From Limnomonas spitsbergensis (Eukaryota > Chlorophyta > Chlorophyceae > Chlamydomonadales), in contig JAYJMM010000016.1 in the NCBI GenBank assembly GCA_037349105.1, forward strand, positions 1,612,001-1,676,000: a stretch of 64,000 bases of DNA, given 5' to 3'. Position 1 is the first letter of the stretch. Each line of letters begins with the position of its first letter. This document shows positions 34,240-43,285 of this stretch, in pieces. The notes under the pieces were generated by a model. It searched no databases. It was given only the letters and a program-made list of their open reading frames with translations, and had not been told where the DNA came from. Both the position numbers and the translations under genes were made by a program.

Positions 34240-34764
34240 TTATTTTTCAACCCGCTGTGCAACACTCGCCATCCTGGGCAGGCTCTGCTGCGGCACGGCC
34301 TCAGGTTCACTGCTCTGTCGCGTGTCACAGCTCTGGGATGCTTCCGTTGCTTGATCCAAGATCAGCTCTGGGGTCCCTGCTTGAGTCTGCCCCTGCTCGA
34401 AATTCAGACTGCTGTCGGAACCAGCGGGCAATGGACCCCCTCGACCAATGCCTTTTCGTGTTACTAGTACTGCCCCATCTGCCTGCGCCCCTGCCCCTCT
34501 GGGTGGTACGCGGCCCGGCTCAGGTACCCTGCAGTCCTCTGCAGGCGGTTCCACTGGCCCTGCCAGCTTTTCCGCCATCAACAGGGCCTCTGCCACAATT
34601 TCAGCACTAGCATTTTTTAGGTCTACACCCGGCTCCAGCCCCCTCAGACGCCCACTCTTCCGTTGGACGTCAGGGTGCTGGTGCCTATCGGGGTTCAGAT
34701 CTACGCCTGTCATCTCCACAGGCATTTTACGAACCGCACTGTCCTGCATGTGTGCTGGCAACAC
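34240..34764 (-). CDS. N-terminal part of the gag frame cut off by a nonsense codon (copy 1)
   Basis: A 174-codon ORF (MLPAHMQDSAVRKMPVEMTG...) in the same frame as the giant gag ORF, ending at TAA in ...ASVAQRVEK. Copy 2 has a GAG codon in the matching place, so the stop is secondary. The protein is unrecognised and rich in Pro/Gly/Ala. Confidence 0.6.
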   Translation of the reverse strand: MLPAHMQDSAVRKMPVEMTGVDLNPDRHQHPDVQRKSGRLRGLEPGVDLKNASAEIVAEALLMAEKLAGPVEPPAEDCRVPEPGRVPPRGAGAQADGAVLVTRKGIGRGGPLPAGSDSSLNFEQGQTQAGTPELILDQATEASQSCDTRQSSEPEAVPQQSLPRMASVAQRVEK

Positions 34765-34800
34765 CCCCTACAAAACCTGCTAACGTTAGGCTTCTGCCCC

Positions 34801-35115
34801 TTATCCCTTCTGCAATCTGGTGAGGATCTGCTGGTCAAGGCCGGACGGCAGGTACAGCAATTTCGCAGGATAGGCCTTGCCCTCTGCTTTTATGCTCACT
34901 AAACTTTTAATCTGGCGGAATCCTTCTTCGCCCTTTTTAGTCCCTCCCACCTTTGCTGGCTGGGCTGCTTCTAGCCGGCACACGTCCCTTGCGGATGTCT
35001 CGGCGGATATATTCTCTTGCGCTGTGTCATTTCCTCTCTGACACCTGCGGGGATCCTTTGGTACACCACAAAATTTTAAACTTGGATGATCTATCAACAA
35101 GTTCACTTCTGTCAA
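34801..35115 (-). CDS. ORF0: conserved 104-codon ORF upstream of gag (copy 1)
   Basis: It starts MTEVNLLIDHPSLKFCGVPK and ends LPSGLDQQILTRLQKG. The same reading is visible in copy 2 (52507 onward) but shifted in frame. It contains an FRQIKSLVSIKAEGKAY segment and no known motif. Position and conservation suggest an accessory or leader protein; it could also be part of an upstream-ORF control of gag. Confidence 0.5.
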   Translation of the reverse strand: MTEVNLLIDHPSLKFCGVPKDPRRCQRGNDTAQENISAETSARDVCRLEAAQPAKVGGTKKGEEGFRQIKSLVSIKAEGKAYPAKLLYLPSGLDQQILTRLQKG

Positions 35116-35398
35116 TGATGAACGATTGGATCCACCTGATCACAATCTGCAGTCACACAGGAATTATCTGCTGGGTGTATAAATCCACAGCCAGATCCTC
35201 AAGCCTCTCCTGGACTCAACACTAAGTTGCCACTCTCAGTGATTCTCAGGGCTTAACTTGGCACTCTCTATGGAGATTACCACAGCAAAGTGCAGTTCAT
35301 ATGCTGTCCAAGGTCGTTTGCATACAAACAAAATTCCAACTTCGCTGCACAAGCACCTTTAGCAGGAATTGGCAAATCAGGCTGATCAGGCTAGATCC

Positions 35399-35421
35399 AC
35401 TTCGTCCCTTTCTAAAGGACA
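35399..35421 (-). promoter_or_regulatory. Leader hairpin, also inverted repeat of a site inside A
   Basis: The first 23 bases after A1 (TGTCCTTTAGAAAGGGACGA, then AGT, on the minus strand) fold as a short hairpin (GTCC.TTT/AAAGGGAC). They are also the exact inverse of 35834-35856 inside A1. The same pair exists in copy 2 (52198-52220 and 51769-51791). Being next to the border of A, it occupies the place where a primer-binding site is expected. Confidence 0.6.
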
Positions 35422-35424
35422 CGC

Positions 35425-36057
35425 GATGTGCGCTTCAGGTCCGTGGCGGACTTCTTTCCTCACGGCAGTGATGGACGCCTACGGGCAGGCTCAGTGACTA
35501 TTCACTGGCTGCGAGTGCTCTTCGAGTTAAGCAGCTAGCTGGATATTTGTATATATAGCAATTGACTTAGGTAGCATAGGCCTTCTGGCCGTCTGGGCGC
35601 GATCCAGCTGGGCTATGTTAAGGTGCACTTACCGCGCTACACGCGGTGAGGGTGACGGGACGTAGTCTGCGTACTTCTTCTTCGGCAGGGTCTCGGTTCT
35701 CTGGATGTGGTACTTGTCTCCAGCTATATCAGCTGAGGCTGATCTAGGCTTGACTTGAGTAAGGGTACTGACTTATGTGAACATAGGTGGCCTCATACAC
35801 GGATGACTGCCGGAGCTGTTTACAATAGAGGTCTGTCCTTTAGAAAGGGACGAAGTAACTAGCCAAGGCAATTGCCGGGATACAGGGACCCGGCAGGCCC
35901 AATTCAGAGTACGTTAGAACCTGTCAAATCTCCCTGCGTAAGCGGGTTTCTAGGTCTCAGCTCAAATCCGGAGACTCCGCAGAGAAGCTGCGGAGTCGCC
36001 GATGACGCTAACTGCGGTCTAACGGTTCTGTCACGTATACTGTAATATACTGTGACA
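35425..36057 (-). repeat. Terminal repeat A1 of copy 1 (633 bp), promoter repeat
   Basis: The 5' end of the element on its coding strand, starting TGTCACAG. It carries a TATATATA box at 35550-35557 and an imperfect palindrome at its outer end (GTCACAGTATATTACAGTAT, then ACGTGAC). Unlike the 3' side it is not followed by B. Confidence 0.95.
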
Positions 36058-36061
36058 AAAG
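36058..36061. repeat. Target-site duplication AAAG, right copy
   Basis: It directly follows the element end and pairs with 19148-19151. Confidence 0.7.
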
Positions 36062-37369
36062 TATTGTGTTTTGTCATGTCCTAAGGGACCTGACCACTAC
36101 ACTACACCTGGCATGGATAGGGCAACAGCAGGCAGTGGATGGGGGCGACTTGCATGGTCACATAAACAGGCAAACTTCGAAACATGTTTTATTCATTGTT
36201 GATGTCCAAGCTGCATATGTTGTTTTGATGCTTCGCTCATGCGGCCCGATGTCGCCGGAGTCGAGATAGAGGTTTGAGAGGATGGCAGGGGTCTAGAAGA
36301 TGGCACACGAGTGACGGATACAGTCCGTCATTATGCTGCACATGCTCCTTGCATTGATTGACCTCACCATTCCAATGCTGATCAAGACACGCTACCAAAT
36401 CTACGAGATCATGACTGTGGGACATCAAGGTTGAGTTAGAGCTGCCAAAAAGCCAAGTCAGATAGGAGGAGAGCATTGTATGTCAGCTAGAAGAAATAAA
36501 CACTGTGTACACTGTACTGAAGGCTGGTATGTACGTTTCTGCTTCAATGTTGTATATAATGCTTTCTAATATAACAAGTTGTCACGTTCAAGACTGTTTC
36601 ATCTCCGCTAGTATCTCGGGAGGTTTCCCTAGACCTCAAACCCTTACATGCAAACCAGGCTTGATGTACAATTTGCTGATGTGGACAGTCAGTTTCTAAT
36701 CTTCTGGGCTCGGCCCTCTGTCACCAAAGGTATCATGTCACTGGAATGTTGATATCGCGTGGCTAGATATGAGGGTAAGGTATGATAGACGCTCAAGATA
36801 ATGAAGGCACTGCTGAACAAACCTTCAGAAGTCCAAGGCTCAAAGCCGGGGCCGACCAAGCCCTAATTACAGTACATGTGCATGGAATGGTTAAGTTGAT
36901 CTTAGCAGGGGGGTCTGACATAAGAAGATTGCTCTGCATTGAGCACCAAAAATCATTCCAGCCATGATGAAAAAGGCACCGCATCACTTTATTGGAGTAG
37001 CATGACTTAAGGTGCCTTTGCACTACCGCGCGCGCCATGCATCATGCACACGGTACTTGAATCCATTGTGTATTTGTTTTCCCTTAGATGGGAGGGGAAT
37101 CTTCCTTTGTGGCCATCATTTGCGTTCTCCTCTTGCTCTCTTTTCTTCTGACTTGCTCTAGGCTAGAAACGGAAGGGACAGGTGAATCTTCTGATTGCCT
37201 TCCCTTAAAATAAATGAATGCTCTGGGTGGGTTATGATCCTTCTCTTTGTTTTCCTCTCTTTATTCCTTTCCTCCCGCCTCGAGTTTTCTCCGAACCAGA
37301 CAGTTGGGCCAGCGGCCAGCCATTAGCGGCTGAGCATTTTTGATCAGGTCCCTCTCTATCCCCTCAGCT
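36062..37369. other. Intergenic DNA, no supported gene
   Basis: Several ORFs of 60-80 codons on both strands lack family resemblance or convincing splice borders. The prefoldin-like gene ends at 37370, so its 3' untranslated region lies at the right side. Confidence 0.5.
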
Positions 37370-39655
37370 TCATCTCCCCCTGCCTCTGTCCTCCAGATGA
37401 AGCATTGCATTGAGCAGGCCTGGGCCCACGCGCTGCGGTGTTGCGCCCTTGCCAGCAAGTAGGCCCGTCAATCTCTTTTCCTCCACGCGTAGCGCCTCCA
37501 TGTCCTCCTCAGCCTCCTTTTGATCTGCACAGCAGAAGTTATTAAATTTTCGGATTTACACTACATGATATAGCTGCAGTTAAAATAACAACCAGATATT
37601 TTTTGCGGCACTGTCCACTATCAGTGTTTTTTCAGATTATTTTGCTTGGCCTTTAAAAATTGGGAGGCCGGCCGCCCAACCCTGAACCTGAGACCCTAAC
37701 TCAAAAAACCAGCCCGGGCGCGCAAGTGGCGTCATCATCAGCTAAGAAAAGGCGAGCAGGAACAAGAGAGGCACACGACCAACAAGCACTCCCACGGCCG
37801 CAATAACTCATGCGTCACTTAGATTCAGGTAGAGAGACAAACTGCTACCCCGCCACAACATCCCTCTAGCTAGATCACGCTATACAACAAGAAGCCCTAT
37901 CATAAGTGAATGCTAAACGCCTTGATTAAGGAATTCGTTTATAAAGCCTGAGGTGTGGAAATGTGAGGAAGGCACGGCGGAGCCTCGCGGGTTGAGGGGA
38001 CCCACTGCCCCCTGATCCCTGCCTGAGGGTCCGGGCGCCAGCAATCCCCGGTGGAGGCTTGGGGGCTTCGCCCATAAGGTTGTATATATAAGGGGTCAAC
38101 CTCATGCAGTATAAACCTCATATGGTAAGCCGCACGCGGGTTATACCCTCTGAGGCATATACTGGTACCTCATGCGGTAAAACCTTTTGGGGCATACCAT
38201 TGCCTGGGAGCATACTGGTTAGGTGTTCGGGTTGCTGCCTCTCTGGCGCATCGACCTTGATCTGTAGAAGACATACCGGTATGGGAGTGCAGGCATGAGG
38301 GAGGAGAAGAGCCCTCAAGCAGCTCGTTGGCCTCCTACTCCTCAGCGTTGACTCCCGACCTTGCCCCTTCCCAGCACAGCCCGGCTGGGCCCGCCGTGAC
38401 CAGGCCCGGCTTTATTTTGCTTGGACTTAACAAAGTATGAGGCCGGCCGCCCAGCCCTACAAAACCTGAGACGCAAACATAGAAAAACAAGCCGGGAGCG
38501 TTTGTGGCCCTCGTCGACGGAACCACTGACCTTGCTCCAGCATGGCTTTGGCCTCCTCGGCTGCTGCCTTGAAGATAACGCCGCCGTGCCTAGTGAGCCA
38601 AATGCTCTTTTGGGAGATGGGGCTCCTGCGGATCGCTGTCAACGCCTCGCGCAGCTCCTGCCGCTGACGATCGCATTCCACCTTCTGCAGGGTGGCATGG
38701 GCGCACAGGTGCATGGCAGCATAGGGCATAAGCAGATGGGACCACGAACGCATGGCGGCATGGAAGCATGGGGGCATGAGCGCTGGGCCGCATCAGCGCT
38801 TGACGCCATGGGGGTATGGCCGCATGGGATGCATGCATGCTCTTCTGTCCCAACAGGTGCTCCCATGGTTGCATGTTAGCAAGAATCGAAACATGCAGAC
38901 GCATGTGCTCCCACACATGCCCTCACCTGCTTCCTGACTGCCACGAAGAGTTGCCCCAGACGCTCGGTCTCAAGAACTTCGTTCTGCAACTTCAAGACGG
39001 CTGGGTTTTGCGTCTCCTTGGCACGGGACATCGACGAGGCGGAAGGTGTGAAGCCCTGTTGCCTTTGCTTTTCGAGTAGGTGATGATTAATTGATCCACC
39101 AGTAGCGGTAGTTGGCTGGATACACAAATTAGGGGTTAGCCGTTCCGTGTCGGTTCCTGCCTTGTTTGCTTCCTTGCATTGACGACGATGCCTCAGGCAC
39201 AGGACTGATAAGAAATAAAACGTAAGCTGTGCTTACTAACTGTCTCAAATCATTGTCTTCCAATTGATCAAATTCCAGCGAGCGTGACAAGTGTGACCTA
39301 CCACGTCATTTGTGGTGAGGATGCCGTTATTTCATTTTCGTCCCCGCCGCAACATGATTGGACATGGGACGAGCTTAAGGCGTTTAATCCTCCCGTGCAT
39401 TCCATCGTCATGATGCTGCAATGTCAGCCGGTTGGCTGTCATAACGCGGACAGCAGCACGCATGCTTCAATGTCAGCCCATGCATGATGCATACGGTCTC
39501 GATACGCTAGTGTAGACGTGTTGAAGGTCGTAGATATATTTGTTTACTACTGACAAGGTTAAGTTTACCTGTTCCTTCTCTTGTGGACTATTCTCTCCAA
39601 GCTGTGAAGCGGAGGCTGTGAAGTATAGATCTATGGCATCGCTTTGCTCCTTCAT
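37370..39655 (-). CDS. Prefoldin-like coiled-coil protein, four exons, 194 residues
   Basis: Exons on the minus strand: 39655-39569 (MKEQSDAIDLYFTASASQLG..., CAG|GTAAAC donor), 39115-38927 (...LQNEVLETERLGQLFVAVRK), 38684-38531 (KVECDRQRQELREALTAIRR...SIWLTRHGGVIFKAAAEEAK), 37524-37370 (QKEAEEDMEALRVEEKRLTG..., stop). Phases agree (0, 0, 1) and give 194 codons. Two helices with a short W..R.GGVIFKA hairpin and a following AMLEQDQ-type second coil recall beta-type prefoldins and PDRG1-like proteins, which act in the prefoldin/R2TP chaperone system. That family link is an inference from layout. The gene model itself is well supported. Confidence 0.6.
37640..38530. repeat. Duplicated segment of about 100 bp at both ends of an intron insertion
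   Basis: TTTGCTTGG...GAGGCCGGCCGCCCA...CCTGAGAC.C.AA at 38410-38500 recurs at 37640-37740 in the same orientation. The copy at 38410-38530 abuts the donor side of exon 38684-38531. Between them, a TATGGTAAGCC/CATGCGGTAAAACC-type motif repeats loosely at 38100-38200. Confidence 0.6.
38690..38905. repeat. GCATGG-rich degenerate repeat in an intron of the coiled-coil gene
   Basis: GGCATGG, GCATGGCGGCATGG and GCATGGGGGCATG strings repeat irregularly across the short intron between 38684 and 38927. Confidence 0.6.
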
Positions 39656-40735
39656 GTCTTGCTACTGTACATGCTAGGAGGCTCAGGCTAGGCCAATGAA
39701 GCACTCCTCCGTTCTTTACAGCTCCCAATGGAAGCGATCCACATAATGGCCTCCTTATCCAGATTCATTAAGAGGATTTCTTTGTGAACGCCAGTTGTGG
39801 ATCCATAGTCTTGGATAAAAAATGGAGCAAAAAATGCACCCATGCAGCTAATGTAGCAGGCATACTTTAATGGTGGCAAACATGGCTAGGAGGTCGTTCT
39901 TTCTGGGTAAGCTATGCTGGGATATTTTCTTGGCCAGCATGCATACAATCTCAGCAGGCCATATCGTCTGCGCCTTCTTCACGACACGAAAGCCTGAGCC
40001 TTTGAAATAATGTCGGCCGTGCACTTGTTCATAGGTCAAGCGAGCTCTGAATGAGAGGCAGCTGAGGGCGTACGCTTAATATGATTGCAGTATGCAGCAA
40101 GCTATCCAAGCCATAGTGGCATAACTTGTACCCACGAACAAATTCAGTTCGGACAGATAATAAAGCAAAACCGGCCAGTCATATCCATCCCTCGGGGCAA
40201 GGAACAAGAACCATGCTGCCCAAATAAGCAACAGCAGTAAGGACCCCATTTGATGCCAGGGAAAACCCCCCTGGAGCAGTTCATAAGCCTTGTCGAGTGC
40301 AACAACATTCTTCCTGGGCTATGCCTCACTGCATCTACTGCCACCTGCCGGCTGCCACATCTCTGTCATGCCCATAGGCATGTTCTTATTCAAGTTCTTG
40401 AATAAGAGCATCGGGACGGCCAGTCTTCATCACCTTCTTAGCTTCACAACCGCAGCAACAAAACATGTAAACGACAGGACCAACACGCAGTGGATGCACT
40501 GTATCATAAAATAAAAATCCAGCCTAATGCCAGGGGCTAAATTCACAACGAGATCCCCATGGCCCATTCAGCTAGCTCAGCCGCAAACTAAAACGGCAAA
40601 TTCATAGACAACGCCACAGTCCAACGCCACAGTCCACCTGGTGAGCCCAGTTCACCCAGCTTGCCACGATGAGCCTGTACATCGGACTCATCAAGACTTC
40701 CGGGTTTGACCCTTTCGTCACATGTTCATTCCAAC
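39656..40735. other. Intergenic DNA with a weak minus-strand coding candidate
   Basis: Minus-strand ORF 40039-39848 (GSGFRVVKKAQTIWPAEIVC...) has a protein-like composition but no recognisable family, no clear acceptor and no partner exon. The promoter of the coiled-coil gene should lie at the left end. Confidence 0.4.
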
Positions 40736-43285
40736 TTACGCAGCCATCCTCCCCACGAGGGGCTGCCTCTTAGACACCTTGGCAAAAAGCCCTGGGGCGC
40801 CACCATCCGCCGCAGGAGCAGCAGCGGAGGGGGCGTCTGCTGCGCTCCCTGACGGCTGGATGGACTGGGGGTATGCCGACACCCAAACCGCCGCCTCTGG
40901 TTCGTTCCTCGAGGGGACGGCCTGGCTGGCCTCACCACTCTCCGACGCGCCTCCGGTCCTCTGACTTCCCAACGGCTTGCCTGCGGCGTTCTTTGATTCA
41001 GGCATAATCGCTGCTGACACCTGCAAGCATCGCCAGGGGGAGGGTGGCACGGCTTCAGGAGCAGCAGCAGCAGGGTTTAGGGTTAAGGCACCCAGGTTGG
41101 GGGAGTGGGAGGGTTGAGGAGCAGCAACAGAAGTCTTAGGGGTCAGGGTTAAGGCACCCAGTTTGGGGTCCGAACTTCCGATACCGTTAAAGGGACTCGG
41201 GCATAATGCACGACCTCTATTAAGCAGTAAAACAGTAATATTCTGACTGAGGAATTGTAACATTTGCGTGACACTTTGATTCAGGCATGGGCACTGCTGA
41301 TACCTGCTAGCATTGTCAGGGGGCAGGGTAGCACGGCTTCAGGAGCCTCCAGGCTGTGTCAGGCTACACTACATTTTCCAAGGTTCCCCAATATTGATGA
41401 GCCCCCCTTGCCCTTAGTGTATTTCGTGCCCCATATCCCCCCCCTTGCCCTCACCTTCAGCCCCCCCCCTCCCCCTGCCCCATATCCCCCCCTTGCCCTC
41501 ACCTTCAGCCCCCCCCCTCCCCCTGCCCCATATCCCCCCCTTGCCCTCACCATCAGCCCCCCCCCTCCCCCTGCTCCAGATCCCCCCCTTGCCCTCACCT
41601 TCAGCCCCCCCCCTTCCCCCTCCCCCTGCCCCAGACCCCCCCCTTGCCCTCACCTTCAGCCCCCCCCATCCGCCTGCCCCATATCCCTCCCCTTGCCCTC
41701 ACCTTCAGACCCCCCCCCCTCCCCCTGCCCCATATCCCCCCCCTTGCCCTCACCTTCAGCCCCCCCCCCCCCTCCCCCTGCCCCAGATCCCCCCCCTTGC
41801 CCTCACCTTTAGCCCCCCCCCCTCCCCCTGCCCCATACCCCCCCTCCTTGCCCCCACCTTCAGCCCCCCCTCTACCCCTGCCCCAGATCCCCCCCCTTGC
41901 CCTCACCTACAGCCCCCCCCCGCCCCCTGCCCCAGATCCCCCCCCTTGCCTTCACCTTCAGCCCCCCCCCCCTACCCATGCCCCAGATCCCCCCCCTTGC
42001 CCTCACCTTCAGCCCCCCCTCTCCCCCTGCCCCAGATCCCCCCCCTTACCCTCACCTTCAGCCCCCCCTCTCCCCCTGCCCCAGATCCCCCCCCTTGCCG
42101 CCCTCACCTTCAGCCCCCCTCTCCCCCTGCCCCAGATCCCCCCCTTGCCCTCACCTTCAGCCCCCCCCTCCCCCTGCCCCAGATCCCCCCCTTGCCCTCA
42201 CCTTCAGCCCCCCCCCCTCCACCTGCCCCAGATCCTCCCCCTTGCCCTCACCTTCAGCCCCCCCCCCCCTCCCCCTGCTCCAGATCCCCCCCTTGCCCTC
42301 ACCTTCAGCCCCTACCCCCCTACCCCTGCCCCAGATCCCCCCCCTTGCCCTCACCTTCAGCCCCCCCCCTCTCCCCCTGCCTCAGATCCCCCCCCTTGCC
42401 CTCATCTTCAGCCCCCCCTCTCCCCCTGCCCCATATCCCCCCCCTTGCCCTCACCTTCAGCCCCCCCCCTCCCCCTGCCCCAGATCCCCCCCCTTGCCCT
42501 CACCTTCAGCCCCCCCTCCCCCTGCCCCAGATCCCCCCCTTGCCCTCACCTTCAGCCCCCCCCCCCCCCCCCCCACCCCTGCCCCAGATCCCCCCACTTG
42601 CCCTCACCTTCAGCCCCCCCCCTCTCCCCCTGCCTCAGATCCCCCCCCTTGCCCTCATCTTCAGCCCCCCCCCCCCCCCCTCCCCCTGCCCCAGATCCCC
42701 CCCCTTGCCCTCACCTTCAGCCCCCCCCTCCCCCTGCCCCAGATCCCCCCCCTTGCCCTCACCTTCAGCCCCCCCTCCCCCTGCCCCAGATCCCCCCCTT
42801 GCCCTCACCTTCAGCCCCCCCCTCCCCCTGCCCCAGATCCCCCCCCTTGCCCTCATCTTCAGCTCCCCCCTGCCCCTGCCCCAGCTCCCCCCCCTTGCCC
42901 TCACCTTCAGCCCCCCCCCCCCTGCCCCCTGCCCCAGATCCCCCCCCCCCATCCCCCCCCTTGCCCTCACCTTCAGCCCCCCCCCTCCCCCTGCCCCAGA
43001 TCCCCCCCTTGCCCTCACCTTCAGCCCCCCCCTCCTCCCCCTGCTCTAGATCCTCCCCCTTGCCCTCACCTTCAGCCCCCCCCCCCCCCCTACCCCTGCC
43101 CCAGATCCCCCCCCTTGCCCTCACCTTCAGCGCAGCCACCGTGTAATGGTAGTCGCCAACGTGTGTGAGCACTGTGGACAGCGCGCACGGCTTGGGCTTC
43201 CCACTCATGGACTTGCTGATGGCGTCTGAGACCTTCTTGCCAGAGTCCCAAGAGGAGTACCTGGACATCCAGTAGATGGCACAGA
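40736..43285 (-). CDS. Unidentified protein, two supported exons flanking a large C-rich minisatellite
   Basis: Exons on the minus strand: about 43285 (or from an ATG at 43268) to 43125, reading MSRYSSWDSGKKVSDAISKS...LTHVGDYHYTVAALK, and 41020-40736, reading VSAAIMPESKNAAGKPLGSQ...LFAKVSKRQPLVGRMAA, stop. Both junctions are phase 0. The donor is CTGAAG|GTGAGGG and the acceptor TGCAG|GTG. If the ATG at 43268 is the start, the protein has 142 residues; a reading upstream (CAIYWM) suggests that more exons may exist, possibly at 44290-45258. The second half is Ala/Ser/Pro-rich. I do not recognise the family. Confidence 0.5.
41000..41345. repeat. Duplicated acceptor segment of exon 41020-40736
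   Basis: TTTGATTCAGGCATAATCGC...GGTGGCACGGCTTCAGGAGC at 40991-41062 recurs as TTTGATTCAGGCATGGGCAC...GGTAGCACGGCTTCAGGAGC at 41276-41345. Each copy holds a TGATACCTGC/TGACACCTGC acceptor on the minus strand. A second local duplication (AAGGCACCCAGTTTGGGG/AAGGCACCCAGGTTGGGG) lies between them. Confidence 0.8.
41130..41275. repeat. Dispersed repeat of about 140 bp, copy 1
   Basis: It shares an ordered series of blocks with 43960-44100: AAAGGGACTC, AACAGTAAAACAGTA, ATTCTGACT, GAATTGT and CGTGACA. Both copies are in the same orientation in introns of the same region. This may be a small nonautonomous element or a solo end of one. Confidence 0.65.
41432..43124. repeat. 46-48 bp C-rich minisatellite, about 36 copies, carrying a splice donor
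   Basis: The plus strand reads CTTGCCCTCACCTTCAGCCC...CCCTGCCCCAGATCCCC. On the gene (minus) strand each unit contains CTGAAG|GTGAGGGCAAGG, the same donor that ends the exon at 43125, followed by several G runs. The array begins directly at that donor. Length differences come mostly from C-run slippage. Long ORFs here, in all frames, are repeat artefacts. Confidence 0.95.

Larger units (their letters stand above)
19152..36057 (-). mobile_element. Ty3/gypsy-type retrotransposon copy 1, 16.9 kb, with split direct repeats
   Basis: Read on the minus strand the order is A1 (36057-35425), leader, ORF0, giant gag ORF, pol (RT, RNase H, broken MTase-like segment, integrase C-half, PHD finger), 3' noncoding region, B1 (20252-20020), GC, A2 (20017-19385), B2 (19384-19152). 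The ends are TGTCACAG...GGTGCGACA with AAAG on both sides. A1 and A2 differ at one base that I can find, B1 and B2 at one base, so the insertion is recent. It nevertheless has a TAA before the gag ORF, a TGA early in pol and a deletion/frame change in the integrase. An ordinary gypsy element would read AB-internal-AB. Confidence 0.9.

Noticed and set aside
24613..34610. Plus-strand ORFs of 100-340 codons opposite the gag ORF (for example 26713-27744)
   Set aside because: They are Cys/Leu/Pro-rich shadows of the long minus-strand gag. The equivalents opposite copy 2 have the same composition.
36066..36269. Plus-strand ORF MFCHVLRDLTTT... as a gene
   Set aside because: Short, without similarity or splice partners, next to the retrotransposon end.
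41445..43168. Long Pro-rich ORFs on the plus strand and Gly/Arg-rich ORFs on the minus strand
   Set aside because: They come from the C-rich 47-bp array, are open in several frames, and carry the repeated splice donor of a minus-strand exon.
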